Origin: Ignavibacteriota bacterium
GTDB lineage: Bacteria; Bacteroidota; UBA10030; JAHEZR01
DNA: 9,407 nt
Direction of reading: 5' to 3'
NCBI GenBank assembly: GCA_023251005.1
Contig: JAHEZR010000004.1
Coordinates: 1-9,407 of the forward strand
Every line of letters starts with the position of its first letter. The stretch's first letter is position 1. Both the position numbers and the translations under genes were made by a program. A model generated the notes under the pieces. That model searched no databases. It had not been told where the DNA came from and saw only the letters and a list, made by a program, of their open reading frames with translations. This document shows positions 7,420 through 9,407 of this stretch, piece after piece.

Positions 7420-7754
7420 TCAGGAAGAGGTTCAAGAGAGCGAAAATTCTCGCAAAAACATCTTAAATGTAAAAAATTTGGGGCTAAGAAGCAATTCAGA
7501 GCTCACACTAACGAGTTCCATCTACTCCTTCTCGCAGGCGACAGGCTCCACTCTCGGATCGTGATTTTGTAATTCAACTAGAATTCTCCTAGATGTAATT
7601 CGTGAGAGCTTAATCAATGAATCTCTAATTTCAACTCGGAGCGAAAATGGAAACCATAACCTCTTGCAAGACCGTCGAACGAACTGTAACCAATGTTTGC
7701 TAATAGCGTTACCACTCTCTGCTGATACAGAGTGATTTGTGAGGCAAAAATTTC
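7420..7754. other. Divergent intergenic region, glgA side
   Basis: 335 bases with no gene I can support; it is visibly AT-rich and has stops in the plus frames. A minus-strand reading of 79 codons (7522-7761) resembles no protein and covers the plus-strand promoter. Visible structure: a direct repeat TGTAATTC at 7568-7575 and 7594-7601 flanking CTAG...CTAG (7578-7592), and two adjacent possible hairpins at 7686-7734. The glgA promoter should lie here on the minus strand, but I see no convincing -35/-10 or Bacteroidota -33/-7 pair. Confidence 0.5.
7686..7734 (+). repeat. Two adjacent inverted repeats upstream of the promoter
   Basis: GTAAC (7686-7690) can pair with GTTAC (7708-7712). Directly after it CACTCT (7713-7718) can pair with AGAGTG (7729-7734), or in a shifted register CTCTG with CAGAG. 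No T-run follows on either strand, so a terminator is unlikely. They end 20 bases before the -35 box and could be a binding site for a regulator of the flippase promoter. They could also be chance. Confidence 0.25.
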
Positions 7755-7783
7755 TTGACATTCAATCTCCAATTTCCTATATT
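7755..7783 (+). promoter_or_regulatory. Near-consensus plus-strand promoter
   Basis: TTGACA (7755-7760), a spacer of exactly 17 bases, then TATATT (7778-7783). This is a perfect -35 and a -10 with one mismatch to the sigma-70 consensus. TATATTCG also matches the Bacteroidota -7 element TAnnTTTG at all but one fixed base. The start of transcription would fall near 7790, giving a leader of about 285 bases before the flippase ATG. The flanking sequence is AT-rich. Which sigma class uses it cannot be decided from the sequence. Confidence 0.65.
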
Positions 7784-7843
7784 CGTTTTGAATTTAAGCT
7801 GCGATTTGTATCAACACTAGTTTCAGGAGTAAGGCCTATTTGA

Positions 7844-7966
7844 GGATTCGTTAAGGGTTTGTTGGACTGCTGAAGGCAGTCGTTGGTAAGGGAAACATAT
7901 CCTGCCGAGAGATTGTTGAATGCAGTGAAGCGCAGGGAAAGTGGCTGCGGTCCCTTAAACGAATTC
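7844..7966 (+). ncRNA. Candidate structured leader RNA or small RNA
   Basis: Bases 7844-7857 can pair with 7952-7966 in a 14-bp helix (one G-T pair, bulged A at 7959). It encloses 94 bases with three possible hairpins. P2 is GACTGC 7865-7870 with GCAGTC 7876-7881, loop TGAAG. P3 is CTGC 7902-7905 with GCAG 7922-7925. P4 is CGCAG 7931-7935 with CTGCG 7945-7949. A rival helix pairs CCTGC 7901-7905 with GCAGG 7932-7936 and excludes P3 and P4. This is a junction-like or switchable fold in the 5' leader of the flippase, about 60 bases after the predicted transcription start. I recognise no riboswitch class, 6S, SRP, tmRNA or RNase P signature. The outer arms could instead be terminal inverted repeats of a tiny mobile element, though no target duplication is evident. 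Confidence 0.4.
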
Positions 7967-7972
7967 GATGGT

Positions 7973-7989
7973 GGAGTTACTCCTTTTTT
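7973..7989 (+). terminator. Weak hairpin with T-run, possible attenuator
   Basis: GGAG (7973-7976), loop TTA, CTCC (7980-7983), then six T (7984-7989). The 4-bp stem is short for an intrinsic terminator, but the T-run placement is right. GGTGG (7970-7974) can instead pair with CCACC (8001-8005), which would break the hairpin. It could end a leader-derived small RNA of about 200 bases or act as a weak attenuator. A 9-codon reading frame (7968-7997) crosses it but has no ribosome site. Confidence 0.25.
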
Positions 7990-8074
7990 GTTTCTAAACC
8001 CCACCTCCCCCAGCTCGTTGCAGACCGAGCCGCCCGAACGTACACTATCCCACGAGAGAATAATTTCAGAGGTG

Positions 8075-9322
8075 ATGTTGAAGAATCTCTTCCAGCTGAA
8101 AGCGACGCGACAGACTGTCGTTCTTTTTGCCGCACAGATCATCAACGCGCTTCTCGGCGTTGCAGTGACGGGTATGAACGCGCGTGCTCTCTCGGTTGAG
8201 GAATACGGGCTTTTCTCCTTTGCACTGGTTCTTATCCTCTTCGTCGCGTGGTTCTTTGATTTCGGGTTCTTCTCCGCAGGGTCGAGAATTGTCGCGCTCG
8301 CCAAAGACAAAATCGAGGAACGGAAAATTGTAGGGACACTCATTGTCCTTTGTCTCATTCTTGGAGTTGGGTTCTCGATCGTCCTGTTTGCTCTTAGTCT
8401 CTTCGTCGATTCGATGTTCAGAACAAACGTCGGATCGCTTCTTTTCACTCTTGCGCCGCTCGTTATTGTTTTTCCATTTCAGACGATGTTTGTTGCTGTT
8501 TTGCGCGGAAGTAATGAGATTGGCAAACTGGCGACCTACACGATTCTCCCCCGTCTACTTTATCTTTGCGCGATTCTTCTGGCAATCAGTATTTCGGCGC
8601 TTACGCTTTCATTTACGCTTGTGTTGAACGTGACGACTCTTATTGTAGCCACGGCTCTCATAGGTGCTGCGTCGAAACCGATTTTTCGTGCGTGGAGAGA
8701 CCAACTCGGTCGAATCCTCACTGAGACAAAGCAATACGGGTTGCATGTTTATTCCGGGACGCTTGTGGACAACCTGACATTCGGCAGCGATAAGATTCTC
8801 ATCTTATACTTTCTTGAACCCGTCGCTGTCGGTCTGTACTCCGTCGCACAGACATTGACCATGCCGATTTCATTGATGTCACGGTCTTTGGCAACTGCCG
8901 CGTTCAAGGACTTTACGACCTACGACAGGATCCCCCTCAGACTAAATCTCCTGAATTTTGTTTGGCTCCTCGGGGCAGGGACCGTGCTCATCCTGCTCGG
9001 AGATTTTCTGGTTGTGAAAATTTTCGGCGCCAAGTATTTCAACGCGCTCGCTGTGGTTCCACTCCTGACTGCCTCGGCGGTGTTCACTGGGTTGAACCAG
9101 CTCTATCATAGTTTTCTCATGGCTCATCGACAGGGGCGCTACATTCGGAACATGTCAATTGCCTCTTCGTCGGTCAATGTTATCGGGAATATCATTCTTG
9201 TTCGTGAATACGGGTTAAAAGGTGCTGCGTTTTCTGCTGTGCTGACTTATGTCGTGAACTACGTGATGAATATTTATTACTATCAGAAAACCATTACCTC
9301 GTTGATCACTGTTCGGTCATGA
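8075..9322 (+). CDS. Wzx-like oligosaccharide flippase
   Basis: A polytopic inner-membrane protein of the MATE/MVF flippase superfamily, polysaccharide-biosynthesis branch. Such proteins flip undecaprenyl-linked oligosaccharide for O-antigen, capsule or exopolysaccharide. It has 415 residues from the ATG at 8075 and roughly 12 hydrophobic segments. The N-terminal family signature is clear: ARALSVEEYGLFSFALVL, then FDFGFFSAGSRIVALAKDKI. A central AKSK-type charged loop (RAWRDQLGRILTETKQYG) precedes the second half, with FGSDKILILYFLEPVAVGLY. The reading frame is open back to 7883, but that start is TTG and the 64 extra residues are non-hydrophobic and fall in the structured leader, so I reject them. 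AGAGG lies only 2 bases before the ATG, a poor spacing. It is the first gene of a plus-strand unit and overlaps the next start by ATGA. The transported glycan is unknown. Confidence 0.88.
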   Translation: MLKNLFQLKATRQTVVLFAAQIINALLGVAVTGMNARALSVEEYGLFSFALVLILFVAWFFDFGFFSAGSRIVALAKDKIEERKIVGTLIVLCLILGVGFSIVLFALSLFVDSMFRTNVGSLLFTLAPLVIVFPFQTMFVAVLRGSNEIGKLATYTILPRLLYLCAILLAISISALTLSFTLVLNVTTLIVATALIGAASKPIFRAWRDQLGRILTETKQYGLHVYSGTLVDNLTFGSDKILILYFLEPVAVGLYSVAQTLTMPISLMSRSLATAAFKDFTTYDRIPLRLNLLNFVWLLGAGTVLILLGDFLVVKIFGAKYFNALAVVPLLTASAVFTGLNQLYHSFLMAHRQGRYIRNMSIASSSVNVIGNIILVREYGLKGAAFSAVLTYVVNYVMNIYYYQKTITSLITVRS

Positions 9323-9407
9323 ATTTGGTTTTTGTGGCATCCGTCCTGGGGGTGCTCCTTCTTTCGGCATTTTCGGCAGTCGGTGGAACGGGGGTGGGTC
9401 AATACCG
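9319..9407 (+). CDS. Start of an exported or membrane protein, cut by the window
   Basis: The ATG at 9319-9321 overlaps the flippase stop (ATGA) and is open to the window end: 29 codons, 3' partial. The peptide MNLVFVASVLGVLLLSAFSA followed by VGGTGVGQY is a hydrophobic N-terminal segment, either a signal peptide or a first membrane helix. A signal peptide would be unusual in lacking an early Lys or Arg. The tight overlap argues for translational coupling with the flippase and a role in the same surface-polysaccharide unit (polymerase, ligase or export protein). Too little is present to name a family. Confidence 0.6.
   Translation, partial: MNLVFVASVLGVLLLSAFSAVGGTGVGQY

Noticed and set aside
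7440..7453. GCGA/TCGC hairpin near the glgA start as a terminator
   Set aside because: It lies in the glgA leader with a 4-5 bp stem and no T-run in the sense of any nearby gene. The A-run after it would be read as U only on a transcript from the opposite strand, where it precedes the hairpin.
7522..7761. Minus-strand open frame of 79 codons in the intergenic region
   Set aside because: No family resemblance and no convincing ribosome site. It spans the promoter and the repeats, so chance is the simpler reading.
7844..7966. Known riboswitch, 6S, SRP, tmRNA or RNase P RNA
   Set aside because: I looked for the cobalamin, TPP, FMN, SAM and c-di-GMP core motifs and the SRP and RNase P signatures from memory and none fit. 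It is left as an unnamed structured element.
7883..8074. N-terminal extension of the flippase by 64 residues
   Set aside because: It begins at TTG with no ribosome site, its residues are non-hydrophobic and unlike flippase N-termini, and it overlaps the structured leader. The ATG at 8075 gives the family-typical start.
7777..8448. Minus-strand open frame of 223 codons
   Set aside because: It lies antisense to the flippase gene and leader, has low-complexity Arg/Ser/Thr-rich composition, and shows no recognisable domain. It is a shadow of the plus-strand gene.

Overview
The window looks like chromosomal DNA from a member of the Bacteroidota/Ignavibacteriota side of the FCB group. This is inferred from three things: a glycogen synthase followed by a lipoprotein of DUF4270/DNRLRE character and an outer-membrane barrel; weak or absent Shine-Dalgarno sequences in front of most genes; and a lipoprotein whose mature end (Cys-Ser-Asp-Glu) resembles the Bacteroidota surface-export signal. 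No rRNA, tRNA, CRISPR array or transposase gene was seen. Hand counts of single 60-base lines give about 47-63% G+C in glyA and tatC, but only 40-42% in the small gene at 1186-1644.

Bases 1-7419 hold eight minus-strand genes in one tight run. In transcription order they are: glgA; a lipoprotein; an outer-membrane beta-barrel protein; rpiB; glyA; an unrecognised 152-residue protein; a Doc-type Fic toxin; and tatC. Most junctions are 11-22 bases or overlap, and the largest gap is 82 bases, after glgA. The run could be one operon mixing storage-glucan synthesis, a cell-envelope pair, pentose-phosphate and one-carbon metabolism, and folded-protein export. The 152-residue gene and doc overlap by ATGA and form a probable toxin-antitoxin cassette lodged between glyA and tatC. 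The putative antitoxin is of no family I recognise.

Bases 7420-8074 are a divergent intergenic region. The glgA-proximal half shows no convincing promoter. The other half has a near-consensus plus-strand promoter (TTGACA, 17 bases, TATATT). It is followed by a 5' leader of about 285 bases that contains a candidate structured RNA: a 14-bp closing helix with one bulged A around three possible hairpins. A weak hairpin with a run of six T follows it.

Bases 8075-9322 encode a Wzx-like oligosaccharide flippase on the plus strand. It overlaps by ATGA the start of a further gene that runs off the window. This is probably the head of a surface-polysaccharide operon. The most interesting items are the structured leader RNA, the toxin-antitoxin pair with an unfamiliar partner, and the repeated-domain lipoprotein/barrel pair coupled to glgA.
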